64,000 nucleotides of DNA from Nautilus pompilius (lineage: Eukaryota; Mollusca; Cephalopoda; Nautilida; Nautilidae): positions 123,501 to 187,500 of the forward strand of contig JACATO010001550.1 of NCBI GenBank assembly GCA_018389105.1. The letters run 5' to 3'. Below, one piece after another: positions 23,588-64,000 of this stretch. The position numbers and the translations under genes were made by a program. The notes beneath the pieces are model-generated. The model made no database searches and had not been told where the DNA came from. It saw only the letters and a program-made list of their open reading frames with translations. Position 1 is the first letter of the stretch; each line of letters begins with the position of its first letter.

Positions 23588-23941
23588 GAGCTGGCTGCGC
23601 TATAGAAGCTTTGGAAATTCGTTCCGGTTTTTAGTAATCAAACAATCAACCAATTATTTATTATTAACGTTCATCTCACATTTTATTAACATCCTGCTTC
23701 GTGCATTATTATCACTACACGCACAAGTAACTCTGTCCTTTAAGACGAGAATGCACCTTTTACTACTAACATGTTTTAAGAAACAACGAAGAGGCGCTTG
23801 AAATACTAATTAATATAGAAAACCCATTTTCATGTTGGTTTATTAATGAAACGGTGCACATGTTTTTCTTTCATTTAAAAGGAATTTTGTTTCCATTTGT
23901 TATAACATTTAAAACCCGTTTCTTCTCCCCATCCTCTATAG

Positions 23942-23965
23942 TTTATCATCAGTGCAGACCTTTAA
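23942..23965 (+). CDS. Candidate second coding piece of the small secreted-protein unit
   Basis: A textbook acceptor (CCCGTTTCTTCTCCCC followed by ATCCTCTATAG) ends at 23941. Spliced to the first exon in phase 0, it reads FIISADL and stops at 23963-23965. This lengthens the hydrophobic core of the leader and gives a plausible cleavage site after ISA. In another frame the same exon reads NPFNAEQVSLFIH to a double stop near 24006, which would need a phase-shifting middle exon. AATAAA at 24029-24034 closes the unit. Confidence 0.3.
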   Translation, partial: FIISADL

Positions 23966-24028
23966 ACCCTTTTAACGCCGAACAGGTGTCCCTCTTCATC
24001 CACTGATGACTGCAAAGGCGAGGTCGTC

Positions 24029-24034
24029 AATAAA
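24029..24034 (+). terminator. Candidate polyA signal AATAAA
   Basis: AATAAA lies 64 bases beyond the stop codon at 23963-23965, a suitable position to end the unit that starts at 22844. Confidence 0.35.
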
Positions 24035-24554
24035 AGGTTCCAAAGAACTTTTGGTTCACTCTTCCTAAATATATCTGACTATTCCATGTTTCGGTGGTCG
24101 ACGTTTTAAATGGAAACAAACAAAACAAGAATCACCAACATCTGATTAAAATTACTTCATTTCTCTTTGGCGTCCATTTCTTCTTCTTCGATCACTCATT
24201 TCGCAAGAGCGGGATGCGTTGCACCGTCGTTATGCGCACTCTGGCCCAGAGCACCCGTCTTCAGCAGTTGGTGTCCATTTAATAATCGGACTGACAGACA
24301 AGACAGGTCGTTCGATGAATGCAAAATTAAGCCTGGGGCCGTAAAGAACGGAAAACGATCCAACATGTTTTCTAGCCATTCGTCAACCATCTGCCGGGCG
24401 AGGTCCTGTACCGATTTCAAGTTAGGAGTTACAGAATCCTTTTGTTCGTTTGATGAAGTTTTAGGGTTAAGAGAATTTTTTTAAAATTTATTTTTAAAGC
24501 TTCACCCACAACCGTGTATAAATTAAGGATTACAAGTAAAACGTCCGGTGAACA

Positions 24555-25110
24555 AGAGGAGAGGAGAGAGAGGATTGAGTAGAGGAGATTGATAATGATA
24601 GAGGAGATTGAGGAGATTGACTATATGAGAGAGAGAAATTGATAGAGAGAGAGATTTAAGAGATGAGAGCGCTGAGGGGAGGAGAGAGATGAGAGAGAGA
24701 GAGCTAGAGAGAGAGATTGATAGAGAGAGATGAGAGCAATGAGAGAGAGAGATGAGGAGGGGGAGAGGAGAGAGAGCGGAGCGAGAGAAGAAGCGAGAGA
24801 GAGAGAGAGAGCGAACGTCAGTGGGAGAGGAGAGATAGAGGAGGACCGCCGTGACGAGTGAGAGAGAGGATTGTCAGTGAGAGAGAGAGGACGCCAGTGA
24901 GAGGAGAGGAGGATTGTCAGTGAGAGAGAGAGGACGCCAGTGAGAGAGAGAGGACGTCAGTGAGAGTGAGAGAGATGACGCCAGTGAGAGTGAGTGAGAG
25001 GACGCCAGTGAGAGTGAGAGAGAGGATGTCAGTGAGAGAGAGAGGACGCCAGTGAGAGTGAGAGAGAGGATTGTCAGTGAGAGTGAGAGAGAGGTCGCCA
25101 GTGAGAGAGA
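24555..25110. repeat. GA-rich minisatellite with GACGCCAGTGAGAG units
   Basis: About 550 bp of GA-rich DNA. The right half (24870-25110) is a tandem array whose unit reads roughly GAGAGGACGCCAGTGAGAGT, with variants GACGTCAGTGAG and GATTGTCAGTGAG. Read on the minus strand it is a CT tract with CACTGACGTC-type spacers, so it is an inverted relative of the arrays at 22383 and 23244. Confidence 0.9.
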
Positions 25111-26077
25111 TTTTGGCAGAAGGTGCATAGATTCACCGAGAAATGCTGAAGTTTTCTTAAATTGAGATCTAAATTAAATGGAGAACCATTATTGGTCTTA
25201 GAGTATTATTATTATAAATTTTATTCAAACTTAGAAGAAAATGTAGCTAATAAGCACGGCCTAGATTACATTTGTCGAACTGCAGACACGGGTACTTCGG
25301 TCACTGGCGGAACTTCTCGTAAGTTTAATGTTAAACATGATGGACACAAAAGATGTTCTATAAATCAAAAAAAATTAAATAATAGATACAGAACCAGTCT
25401 TATTAATTTCTGCATAATAAACGAGTAGTTTTACTGTTTTTGTTTCACATGTTTGTTCTTACTTACACAAGATTTTAAACGCCATATTTAATTTAAAAAG
25501 CAAATATCCACATTTTCCCTTAGTTTGAAATCCCCCTGGTTTAAGTGGGAAAAAATAATAATTGGAACTTGTGTTAAATGCCAAAAATATTTTGCAGTAA
25601 AGTGAATATACTTTCCACCCTACTCTACCCCTCCCTGTTAACCGATCTCGAGATAACCAACTTCTCCAGTTATCAGACTTTTCCAATATTAGCCAAGATC
25701 GGTTCATTTACGTCTATCCAACCTTTGTAGTTTATGAGTCAGTCACTAGGGGGAGCTGTTTGCGCAAGCTGAGATCGCTTCGCCTCTTATTAGATGGTTA
25801 ACGTTCGTTGTGCTTGTTGAGCGGTTGTGTTCTTTCTCGCTACTGACTGCTATCAGTGCTAGTAGTCGTAATCCTTGTAATGTGTTATCTAATAATACTA
25901 ACAATATTCTGGATTACTTGGCAAAGCGTAGCCAAAGAAAAGGAAGCGCATATCTCTTACTATTAAGTTAAACTAAAGAATGAACAGGAAACTGTTGAGT
26001 AAACAGCGACACTTATTTAAAAACAGTCCACCCGAGTCTCCAATCAACTCTGGGTGCCATTACGATCGAAAAGATTA
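25111..26077. other. Unassigned DNA, no gene recognised
   Basis: An 88-codon plus-strand open frame (25162-25428) contains a donor-like CTCGTAAGT after TSVTGGTS near 25320. The acceptors before it do not fit the phase of the upstream exon at 22844-22956, and the peptide resembles nothing I recognise. The rest shows no coding signal. Confidence 0.3.
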
Positions 26078-26385
26078 CTCTGGGCGGCGCGGTAGTTTAC
26101 TGGTTAGCGTACTGGACTGATAAAGACGAGGGGAACGGCTCGGCCTGGCGAAACTTCCCGGCATGCCCTTTTCTCGTTCTTCTCTACGCTTGTTTCATCC
26201 GATCACTCCGGTTTTCTCTGTAACTCTGAAAATGAAGACACCAGTATGGAGTTCGATTGGTCGGCCGAAGTCGGAGCTCACCGGAAACTTTCGTGTTATC
26301 CCGGTGTCACGTGCTTCTTCCTCGCCACGGTGTTGGTCGGGTGCAATAGACAATAAGAAAATCAAGCAAACAAAAGACTCTCCAC
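26078..26385 (+). mobile_element. Candidate tRNA-derived SINE
   Basis: The segment starts GGGCGGCGCGGTAGTTTACT and continues GGTTAGCG. It has a polymerase III A-box-like TAGTTTACTGG and, about 45 bases on, a degraded B-box-like GGCTCGGCCTG. An unrelated G+C-rich body follows, ending in an A-rich tail (ACAATAAGAAAATCAAGC). This is the usual SINE layout. No target duplication was identified and only this copy was noticed in the window. Confidence 0.4.
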
Positions 26386-27330
26386 CTCAAATGATTATTT
26401 CCCATGCCTAGTGAGCTTAAAAATAAATGAGATCTATGTTCCGATCTCTTTACTCACCCTTTTAATGAACCCGGACCGTCTAGTCTATTCCTCAGTTTGG
26501 CCTTAAACCGAGAGTAGGAGAAAGCAGACTACTGATTGGACTATTGAGATCATGGTTCCGCTGCCAATCTCTGGCACAGTACAGTATTCCACAAACGGGT
26601 AGAGCCCAACAATCTGCGTGCGAGAAAGTATCGCCGACATCTCGGACCCAGCGAATTTTCCATCCAAAGCCCTGCTTATGAAAGACAGTATATAACACCG
26701 ATACAAAACGAACCCATTCGTTCTCTTCTCCGATGGCTTCACATTCAAACAGCTGTCCAGTAGCTGCCCCCAGATGAGACAAAGGCCTTGTCCGTTACTG
26801 ACTAAGAGGCGAGCAAGCCTAAAACAATCTCTTATCTCCATTTAATCTCGTTTATGCTAGCATTACAGTAAGCTTTACATGGCAAGACATCACGTATACG
26901 TGAGGCTGCGGTATCATTTCCAGCAGGATTGTTGACAGTCCGAAATACTCGTAGAATAGAGCAGAAGGCGAAAGAGATTCCAATTTCTTGCGCCAGTTTT
27001 TTCCTTTGTTGTTCTTCAGAGTTACAACAGCATAACTAGGACTTTGTGGAGACGGCGCAGTGTCTCAGCAGGCTGAAGTTGAGAAGTTACAGATGAATCG
27101 AACCCGTTCTTTAACAAAGAAACTGCTCATCGTCCTTTTGTAACAGTGATCGATCGATTGTCTTGTATATATATATATCAGTGTTTTTGATCAAATAAAC
27201 AAAACATTTGTACAGTTTGTTCGTTTTTTAGATTTTAATTGAGGTGTAAAGTCAAAACATTTCGAAACTCATGTGATTAAGCTCGAAATCTATTCAAAGT
27301 AGAGCGTTAATATGACTAAAAATATTCACT
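26386..27330. other. Intergenic DNA downstream of SLCO
   Basis: No gene is seen. Overlapping minus-strand frames at 26492-26841 show no recognisable domain and lie beyond the SLCO polyA signal. A short TA run occurs at about 27166-27178. Confidence 0.5.
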
Positions 27331-27336
27331 TTTATT
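27331..27336 (-). terminator. SLCO polyA signal AATAAA (minus strand)
   Basis: TTTATT on the plus strand reads AATAAA on the minus strand, about 277 bases past the SLCO stop codon. It is the first canonical hexamer downstream of that stop. Confidence 0.6.
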
Positions 27337-27612
27337 AACATTTGAAAATACAATCACTTCAGTTAAGCAATACTTGTATTATGTTTTCTTGATTTACAAT
27401 ACAAAAATAATGTTCAACAAAGTGAGTTCCAGTCCAAAAACGTGTTTTTCTTCCCCTTCTTTTTAAAACGATGGAGATACTTGATCTTGGCGCTACATTC
27501 TAATTTTAAAAAAAAATGAATATTAAATAGTTCTAAAAAAATTCTGAAAGATAATTAAAACTCCGGAGCATTCATCGTGGAACGTAAGCGCAGTTCAGCC
27601 CATCTTCGTTCC

Positions 27613-56768
<29,156 letters not shown>

Positions 56769-59700
56769 CTGAAATAATAAAGAGGTTTACTAGCGTCGAG
56801 ATGAAGGGTTAATCTATTGAAATCATATTACAACTCGTGTTTTTAACGAAAAGAATGTTCAAATCACGTAATAAAAACTAAAAATATGTGCCATCCAAAA
56901 TAAAACATTTCTGGAAATATTTACCTGTTGTTAAACTGTTAATAAAATTTAAATGTATAAGGTATCGATATTTTTAAAAAGGATCCATGTCCGTCATAGC
57001 TGAACCCAGTTCCATCATTCGTTCAATTGTGCGTCATAGTCGTGCTACCGGTTCTGATGTCACCACGAAATAACTAAAAAAAAAGAAGCGAAGAGTCATA
57101 TTCGCCCCTACATATGGATAAGTGAATATTTAATCAGAGTTTGGGGGTTTTTTGGTTTGTATATTTTAGCATCGAAGTCAAAACTGCAAATGCTAAAAGT
57201 TTGCGCGCTTGAACAGATATAAAATTCCCGACTTTCCCAATTTGGTCTTTCTTCTACCTGCGCGGGGTCTGCCTCCTGTGAGCTCTTCGCGGATACTGAG
57301 CTTCAAGGATTTAGAAACTGTAAATGTTTCCAAGAAATTTAGGATTCCAAAATACAGCAAACAGATCTGGTACATTCACCCATAGCCAGCGGAAATGAGC
57401 CCTTTTCTGTTGTTGTGCACTGGATGGCGAATAGCGAGAAGCGTTGATTCCCAGACTGCTCGGTGAAGAGGCGGTGTCGGGCTTAACTGCCGAATTAGTG
57501 ACGTGTGAGAGACACGGCCTCTTAAGGCAACCACTGTGCCACTCACTGAAGCAGCTGAGACTCGCCTGGAATATGTGTCTACACAGAAAACACCCAGGAC
57601 TATTTCTGCTCATATCGCCGTTGGAATCTAAACACTTAACAGCTGGCATCCAACAATACACTACTTACTGAAAGAAAGGCAAACAACTTTTTAAGTTAAA
57701 AATAAACTCAATTCAATAACTGAACTACAGTAATCTAGCCTTTGTATGTAGGTTATTCAGTAATCTCTTACCGTTTCGCGTACAATATTTTATTTTTAAA
57801 GAAATTTAAATTATTGAATATTCTAACATTTTCTAAACCTACAAATCTTTCACCTATTAAAAAATTATTTTCTTAATCTATGACAAGTGTGTCGGTCCAT
57901 GCAAATTTATCGGGTCAGGGGTCACCTTTTATATTAATTATTTCTGAACGTGTAGATAAGAGTTAATTATCACAAACAAATCTCTTATCAAAGAGTCCAT
58001 CACTTGAGGAGGAGAAAGGTAGCTATTCGCTGATAGCCATTCTGTGTTTGGATACTGGATAAATACTGCATATCAGTCGGGTGATTTTCGTTATATTTAA
58101 TTGCTTTTACTTTCACCCACAAATGTACGACGGCCTAGATTCTATTTCCAGTAAAGAGAGGCCACCGACTGCCGGGGTGGATAGATAACCCTCTCCCGGC
58201 CGGTGCTCCACCCGGCTGGTTTACTTAAATCCGATCTGATGGGCCGAGGGTTAGAACGGAACGCAGTACGATTCGTGCTACAGTACGACGAAGGTCTTAT
58301 TAGAAGACAATCTCTGGCTTCATAAAACAAGGCATGGAGTATGAGAGAAGCAGCCCAGCTATGCGGGTAACGTGTTGCCGTCGCCTGACTGGTGTATTAA
58401 CTTGAAAAGGCAAACGAAAGAAAAATGGAAATCGGGAACAGACACCCGACATTACACGATTAAGATAGCAGGGACAGACTGGCTCTGCAACTATAGAACT
58501 CACAGCAGATAAATGGCGACACGAACCTCACAGTAAAGCGGTGCCTTGCTTCAGATTTGGTTGGATAAATGACTGCCACCGCTAGAACTATAATGAAACC
58601 CGATAATAAAGAAAACAGATCCCATTGGGCAGAATTTTGACGCCAAACAGATAACTGAAGGACGGAGAAATGAACTGTGGTCACTGCACGAGATCTCTGG
58701 CTCAAGTTCGGCTGTAGTTATTTAGCGACATCTTGGTCGCTTGTAACCAGCGCCATCCTCCCTTCAGCGGAAATATCGGTGGCTTTTGGCGTGAAGTTTA
58801 GTTACAAGATGTCTTGGTTACTGTTAACAAGCGCTGCCGGTTTTGCCCTTCGTTTGACCCGGAAACAATCTTCAGCAGGGCAGTGGGGGTCAATACAATA
58901 CAAAACAAAACTCCTTTGTTTAAATGCGAAAGAAACAGGTTTCTTCCACCAAACACCAATGGACCGGTCCAAGCCAGGGCAAGTGAGTCTTGCCGAACCG
59001 GCCCCTGCCCCGATCTATTGGTAGTTACTGTCTTGTTGATGAGCATTCCTCCCCTGCGAGAGCTGATCCTCTTATACCATTGTGACCGCCTTGGCAGAAA
59101 ACTCCCTTCTGGGGGCTTTTCATTCTTAGGAGATGTGGAATAAAAACAGTCTACGATAAAGGGGCTTCACGGCGATAATTCAGCGCCAAGCTCGTTTAGC
59201 TGAGTGACAAACCTACGACAGGTAGGTGGCGTCTGTCCGCCAACAGGTGAGAAACTGCGATGCAGAGCTACGGAAACCGGCGAAGCGTTTATCTGCCAAG
59301 TTTCCCATTGATAAAATCAGACTAAGGTTGATGTTGCAGACCCTGGGCAATATTTAAAATCAGAACGGCAGAAATAATTATTTTACACGCATATAGTTAA
59401 GAAATCGGATTTTACAGCACTACCTGTGGAAACGGCGTTTCTTTAATTACCTGACCAGCAGAACCGGTTTTGATTCTATACACAAGCGGCCGGTGTCACC
59501 TTCTGTAAAGTCCGGGACGGGAGGTTATCGAACGCCTTTTCATCCTACGACTATCAATATTTATTTTACAAAAAATTGCTTTTCCTTTCACACAAAAATC
59601 AAATTATATTTAATTAAAAAAAAAAAAACAACAACCGAAAAGTTAATCATTGATTTTTGCTCCAAGCCTCGATTTTAATTCTCGGTAACTCGTGCGAAGC

Positions 59701-62559
59701 TTTCCCATATCTTCTCTACAACTCGCCACCGAGCGCCACCTGCCGGGATTGTGGTTGGGGGGACGATTATTCGGACTCTATAAGCGCCCTGCTCCAGCCC
59801 CTTCTGACCAGGCGTCTGCTGGCCTGCGAAACAATAACGTATCCAACTATCCCGGATATCGATAGTTTTCTGAGCCAACAGTTCCCACACCTCCTTGTTT
59901 GAAATGCCAGGTAAACCCAGTACACCTTCAAATAACTCTCCTCCATCTTAGTTCTATTGACTCGGCCACCTTATAGCCGAACGTTTCTAAGTAAACACTC
60001 GTCTTCTCCTCATCACCAGCCAACCGTCACGTGCCGAGTCGTTTCTCAGAGGTGAGCGACATCTCCACCCCAAATGCACACCTGGCCGACCTGGGAAAAT
60101 ATTTCTAAAATGACGTGTCTTTCAACACCGTCACCAGACAGCACCTGCCCGCTTTATGAAAAAGGAGGTCACAAGACGACAGCGGTGGACCTCGATCACA
60201 AACCTGAAGTTAAAATCGCCGTTTCTTACCTCTTATTAGACATCCAGTGTTCGCCAATCATAAGAGATGTCGATGACAACTAATTACTTAACGGGGAAAC
60301 TTTTAGCTCCATTATTGTCAGTCGCTCGGTTATTCGTCCCAGCTCGGGCTGACACACACATGTTCACTAAGAAGTTTAAAAGAAGCCTGGATTATTTCCC
60401 CTGCTTCACAAAATTCACGTACACTCAGGGTCACTTATCTATATTATCCGTTTGAATAAAGTAAAAAATTCGTCAGCTATCGATTCCGACATAATACAAG
60501 TCGATTACTGCTTGTATTTTTTTCCCCATTTATTTTCTTTAGAAAATCCTTCGCCGCAGTAGTAGTCGGGTCTTTCTTTACTCGGACCCGGGGGGCAGGG
60601 ACGATAGCGAACAGTTGTCGACATTCGCCTTCACCGTCGCAGAGACGTTGGCCAAATTTTAAAGTTGAACAATTTCTCTTTCCTCACCATTATTTATTCT
60701 TCCCTCCTCTCTAAGGATTTCCTCGGGAAGCCAGAATTTTTTTCCATAAATAGGGCTCCAGTGAGGAGTTATGGGTAACACAATGTTTTGTTTGTGTTTT
60801 TATTCTTCAATCCCCCAGTTGTTGGACGGGAGCCGGGATAATTTGCCCAGGGCCCATCCCTCTCGCTCGCCTTAGAGCGGCCATGTAGGTAATCCAGATG
60901 TAGCTTTTGTTTGCCGATGCATCCCTTCATAAGGCGACGCTAAGAAAGCCCACGATCGCCTGCCAGTAGAAATGTCGCATTCCTCTTTAAGGTTAATTCT
61001 TTTGCTGTCGTATTTCTGTTCTTGAGTAAATACGACTTCCACACCAAGAAGTCTGGGCCTTTTGGATATGTAAGAACAGATCTTTTTTAAAAAAAAACCT
61101 TTAACACAGGTGATGGATGGATTGACAGCTATTCTGCGCAACAAACCAGCAACCTACGAAAAATATAATAACAAATTTAACTAAATTTCAAGATGTTACT
61201 TCAGGAAGATGAGGCTTAGTACAACATTTGGTTCAGCACATGAAAAGGCCGACTTCTCGGTAGGAAAAAATCGGGACCATATCCTAACCTTTCTGATCTG
61301 TTCTTTTCGGCAAAAACGGGCGATCTCAAAGTCACGGGGCTTGTTCACCTCAGCAGAATTGATGCCAAATAACCTTCGACAAAAGTAAGGATTTCCGAGC
61401 TCCAGAACCAGGAAGTGGACCACTGGTTGGTCATCGATCAATACAGGAAGCTAATTCTACACGCTTAAGGTGCGTGCGTAGTATACTATTCCACCTGGCC
61501 TTGTTGGACCTTGTATACTTACTACCTTTCTTCAGATCCAAAAGGCTATCGATGAAACCGACATCCGCGTGAATAATAATAGCACGTGCTCTACATCTCG
61601 ACTTCGTTATAACGAACCACATGGAGTTCTAAACCTCACCGCTTTCTGTACATGCTCGGAGATAAAGTACACAAAGAGAGTAAGTTTTGTTTCTAAGACA
61701 AGCAGCCCCATGGGAAGGAGTTGGGTAGCCACAAACGTTTTCTGGTAAATAGCTATGACAAAACCCGATCTCACTACATCTCATGCACCTTCCGATCTGT
61801 ATTCTACAGTTGGAATATTCTTCGTTAATGAAACAGATTTATATTTGTATCGGACTTCGGTCTGCCATGATCGAGTTTGCGCTCCCCTCCAGTTCCCAGC
61901 AGTACTCGCTGTTTACGCGATTTTCTTCTGATAAAAGTTTTAATTTACTTTCCTTCCACCGTTTTACTTCATCTGCCATATCCAGTTGATAGATAAACGG
62001 CGGTCGGAAACCGCCAGAGATAACTAAAACTTAGTCGTACGTTTCCGTAGGGCTGAAGGGTTTTCGAGTTATTGTCGGACATCCGCTTTGTCTGGCCCTG
62101 GTAGCGGGAGGGCGTGGCACGATCCTACTCTCCAAAAGAAGTCGTATTAAGGCAAAGTTACAAGTATTAATCGTATAGTAGGATCAAGATAAGCTACTAT
62201 CGCTTGAAAATAATTTCCACAGAGATTAATTTTATAATAAAGTAAGTTTCCAAGTAGCCAATACATAAACAATATAAAGTTATATCCCTAGGAGAAACGT
62301 CTATTTAATTTCCATTACTGTTTATTATTACCCCCCGTTCCTTCCTTAGCCTATAAAACCTGAGCCACAGGCAGCCATCTTAAATTTTTACTGACTTATG
62401 AGATTTACTAGGCAGAAGAGGATGAATGCGGATTTTGGATCATCTGCTGTAGTAAGAACGTCAAACTCTTGCAGGAGTCGTGCACGTTGGTAGAGAGCTG
62501 CACAATGACACGTCTGATGCTAAGATGAAAAAAGACTTGAAAGATTAAAAATTTTTTTG
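56769..62559. other. SLCO: Region upstream of SLCO coding exon 1; non-coding 5' exon expected here
   Basis: The SLCO promoter and at least one untranslated exon must lie on the minus strand in this CpG-rich DNA or beyond it. Candidate donors on the minus strand include TTTCA|GTAAGT near 57667, TGGTCAG|GTAATT near 59452 and AAGAG|GTAAGA near 60231. The sequence does not decide between them. Open frames such as 57311-57661 and 58677-59143 have no recognisable domains. Confidence 0.4.
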
Positions 62560-63940
62560 AAATTTTTGGAAAGTAATAATCCCTTCAATTCACCCCATCC
62601 TGAATTTACTAATGTATTTAGTGGAATAATGGATAGAAATAGGTGAATGTGCATGATGCGAAGGGAACTGGAAGAAATATACAAGACAGGTAAATCATTT
62701 AGGAGTGTCATCGTGTCAAAGTCAGGAGGAGCAGTGACTACGAGAGTTTTGAAGGAAGGTATTGTTATTGATAGTGAAATTCATCCTTTTGATGACACAC
62801 GTCTACTGACTCAGCAACTGCTTGTAGTCATATCATTAAAAATAGATTTGCAGACATTTCGCCCACGGCTTCAACTACGGATTATTCACGATCCATCTTC
62901 TTTATTTCATCTGTAAATACTATTCTATGGAGAAAGCTGACAAGCCATCTCTTTCTAAAGCTCTGGATCACATGTTTGCCAACGATAATCCATTTAAACC
63001 TGAAGATGCTTGTTATATCGTTGATGGTGGTTCATTGCTACACAGAGTTCCGCGGCCGAAAATGGGTAAGTTGTTTCCAGTGGTTACAGAACATTCAGCA
63101 CCAAAGATTCCATTTTTATAAACAAAGTAACTTCCCCATCTCACAGCAAAAATAAGTAGCATTTTGTGGACATGCTTGGAATCCATTTCAGAAAAGAGAC
63201 ATAACAATCTATGCTGAAGGTTGATGCAGATACTTTCAATGTAAAGCAGCGCTGCAATTATCAGAAGACACATTTCAGTAGTTTCTGATGACTCTGATAT
63301 CTTAATGCTGCTGGTATGCCATGCTAAGAAAGATACTTGGTTGCAATCTGCTGTGTACAGTGAAAAATACGTAATATTAAATCTATGCATGCAGCAATTG
63401 TTGAAGAAAGTTGCATAATTGTCGCATGTGCGCAGGATTTAACGGGATTAGACGTTACCAGCACTTTGTTTGGCAAGAGTTAATCAACTAGACTTTTATA
63501 CACACATGCATCCTTGCTTCGATCACAAAAGATTGCTAGCACTGAACAGCTGATCGATGCTGGGTCCAGAATCCTGGTGGGTTTGCACGACAGAAATCCT
63601 TCAAATCAGTTCTTAAATACGTTGCACTATGAACATTATATGGAAAAGATTACTACTGCGAAGACCAAGTTCGATATAGCACATTTACCTCCATCAGAAA
63701 GCGTCATATGCTATCATTTACTGATACGTCAATATCTGATGGTATCGAACTTTTCGGAAGAAAGTCAATGAACAACTGCAACCAGTTACAGCTGATATGA
63801 GTCCAACACCACCAATCTTGCTAAACATGATCTGTTGTACCCGTAAAACTGATGCTGATGTACATGTCTAGAAAAGACCGTAGAGATGCAACACAAACAA
63901 CAGTTGAAAGCGATAATAAAGATGACTGACTTATTTCCGA
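62560..63940 (+). pseudogene. Decayed copy of a multi-copy 'TGCDTTS' family protein
   Basis: In shifting frames the plus strand shows the family's landmarks in order. They are ESNNPFNSPHPEF with a VNVHDAKG-like block (62560-62670), FANDNPFKPEDACYIVDGG followed by SLLHRV (62968-63050), DADTFNVKAALQLSEDT followed by VVSDDSDILMLLV (63210-63315), LTGLDVTSTLFGKS (about 63440-63480, the 'TGCDTTSALFGKGK' motif), and PVTADMSPTPPILLNMICC near 63785. Proteins of this layout are abundant, uncharacterised and usually multi-copy in invertebrate and fish genomes. The acidic VxSDDSDIL motif looks nuclease-like (PIN/FEN), which is inference. Several stops show it is not functional. Confidence 0.6.
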
Positions 63941-64000
63941 AACCTATAGTTTCTGCACGGTATTATTAATTTTCTATCTGTACACGAGTCTTTTTACAAT

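Overview
The window is eukaryotic nuclear DNA. Its genes are split by spliced introns, it is rich in dinucleotide repeats (long GA/CT and CA tracts), and it holds at least six cut-and-paste DNA transposon copies of different ages. The one complete host gene is an organic anion transporter (OATP/SLCO, 4A1-like) of a kind found across animals. The repeat content and divergent protein suggest a non-vertebrate animal, perhaps a marine lophotrochozoan. I cannot name the phylum from the sequence alone.

Layout. Positions 1 to about 11,500 are AT-rich and CpG-poor. They hold only transposon debris: a broken pogo/Tigger fragment (190-650), an old Tc1-like element carrying a foreign insert (3506-6040), a shattered hAT transposase of the ZBED/SCAND3 type (6130-7740) and a degenerate tandem repeat (10380-11100). 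From about 11,500 the DNA becomes richer in G+C and CpG. This part has composite pyrimidine-tract minisatellites (16.1, 22.4, 23.3 and, inverted, 24.6-25.1 kb), a possible last coding exon at 18384-18524, and a well-formed TATA/Inr promoter at 22815. The promoter drives a small two-exon unit that starts with a signal-peptide-like exon. A tRNA-derived SINE candidate lies at about 26.1 kb.

The SLCO gene occupies the minus strand from 56768 down to 27613, with a polyA signal at 27331-27336. Eleven coding exons join with matching phases throughout into a 657-residue protein. It has the OATP signature, the ten-cysteine Kazal-like extracellular loop and a C-terminal PDZ-type ligand. A splice acceptor sits nine bases before the ATG, so at least one non-coding 5' exon lies farther upstream. 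Its introns have absorbed a mariner (37908-39163), a second hAT fossil (39370-40620), a young hAT with perfect 8-bp target duplications (51145-53362), and a Tc1 with TA duplications (54512-56072).

The last 1.5 kb (about 62560-63940) is a decayed copy of a multi-copy animal protein family recognised by a TGCDTTS-like motif. No rRNA, tRNA gene, CRISPR array or virus was recognised.
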